Below are positions 63,626 through 64,000 of a stretch of 64,000 nt of DNA, piece after piece (position 1 is the first letter of the stretch; each line of letters starts with the position of its first letter). The notes under the pieces are model-generated. The model did not search any database and had not been told where the DNA came from. It saw only the letters and a program-made list of their open reading frames with translations. A program made the translations under genes and the position numbers. Source of the stretch: Lates calcarifer (Eukaryota > Chordata > Actinopteri > Centropomidae); NCBI RefSeq assembly GCF_001640805.2, contig NC_066852.1:10028194-10092193 (forward strand), read 5' to 3'.

Positions 63626-64000
63626 CTCGTTTGGGGTTGACGCTCTGTTGTTGGTCAGCTCATTACGGTCCAGCGCGCTCCAGCCAGAGGTCAGGTAGTC
63701 TGTGCTCTTGGCGTTATTCTGTTTTACTGACATTACCGGGCTGCATGGCTTGAGGAACATGAAGTCGCTTTTGGATGATTCCGGCGTGAGGCACATTTTA
63801 TAGCAATAGACCTGCGGGAGCGCGCCGTTGCTGTTTGTCTCTGCGCAACCGGACGCGCCCGTGGACATCCGAACATTTAGGTTGGACTTTTTAAAGACCT
63901 CTGTGGTGGTGGATGTCTCTGAGCGAGACCAGCAGCAGCAGCAGCACCCGCTGATGGAGGGGAGGTTGGACTCTCTGTTGGACGGTCTGCCCTTCAGTCT
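63626..64000 (-). CDS. Protocadherin variable exon, cytoplasmic end (partial)
   Basis: Open from the window edge to a phase-0 donor (AACGAG/GTGAAA at 63626), 125 codons. Only the membrane-proximal cytoplasmic part is present: a run of five Cys and a Trp (CCCCCW), then VYCYKMCLTPESSKSDFMFL and KPCSPVMS, as in tails of clustered protocadherins. The cadherin repeats and membrane helix lie beyond 64000. The nearest downstream constant exons are those at 62581-61735, so this is the 3'-most variable exon of that upstream, non-alpha subcluster. An alternative, skipping to alpha CE1, is possible in phase but would jump a complete constant region. Confidence 0.85.

Overview
The window reads as genomic DNA of a ray-finned (teleost) fish. 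It has long AT-rich introns and intergenic DNA, GT-AG spliced exons, many (CA)n/(GA)n microsatellites, a decayed fish-type Tc1 transposon, a fish-type non-LTR retrotransposon tail and several repeat families common in teleosts. All recognised genes lie on the minus strand, so transcription runs from high to low coordinates. The species was not identified.

Right end (about 61.7-64.0 kb): the end of one clustered-protocadherin subcluster. The cytoplasmic end of a variable exon (63626-64000, cut by the window edge) is followed 1 kb downstream by three small, phase-compatible constant exons (62520-62581, 62322-62434, 61735-62006). They encode a 148-residue shared tail. It is not the alpha tail; it resembles the gamma constant region only in a short PDY..NVYIPG motif and lacks the lysine-rich end of alpha and gamma.

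Middle and right (24.2-56.2 kb): a complete alpha subcluster with only two variable exons. One is an alpha-type exon (53779-56214) and the other a clear Pcdh-alpha-C2 exon (37987-40527). Both end in a phase-0 donor that fits the alpha constant exons CE1 (35284-35342, 59 bp), CE2 (31517-31602, 86 bp) and CE3 (24201-24514 coding). Each variable exon should encode a signal peptide, six cadherin repeats and a transmembrane helix, spliced to a common 152-residue cytoplasmic tail. The two subclusters are separated by a 4-5 kb block rich in transposon remnants (56.6-61.1 kb).

Left (6.8-14.2 kb): a four-exon insyn2b-like (FAM196 family) gene with three coding exons recovered here. It encodes an inhibitory postsynaptic scaffold protein of about 1186 residues, much longer than mammalian relatives because of a Ser/Thr-rich disordered middle. 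A 60-codon putative exon on the plus strand (2813-2992) could not be identified.

Regulatory candidates: three RFX X-box-like sites within 117 bp in the CE2-CE3 intron (the position of mouse enhancer HS7); two same-strand CTCF-like sites 5 kb downstream of the alpha terminal exon, facing the genes as the mouse HS5-1 sites do; and one oppositely oriented CTCF-like site between the two subclusters. Protein homologies were recognised from memory and the motif calls were made by eye; no searches were run.
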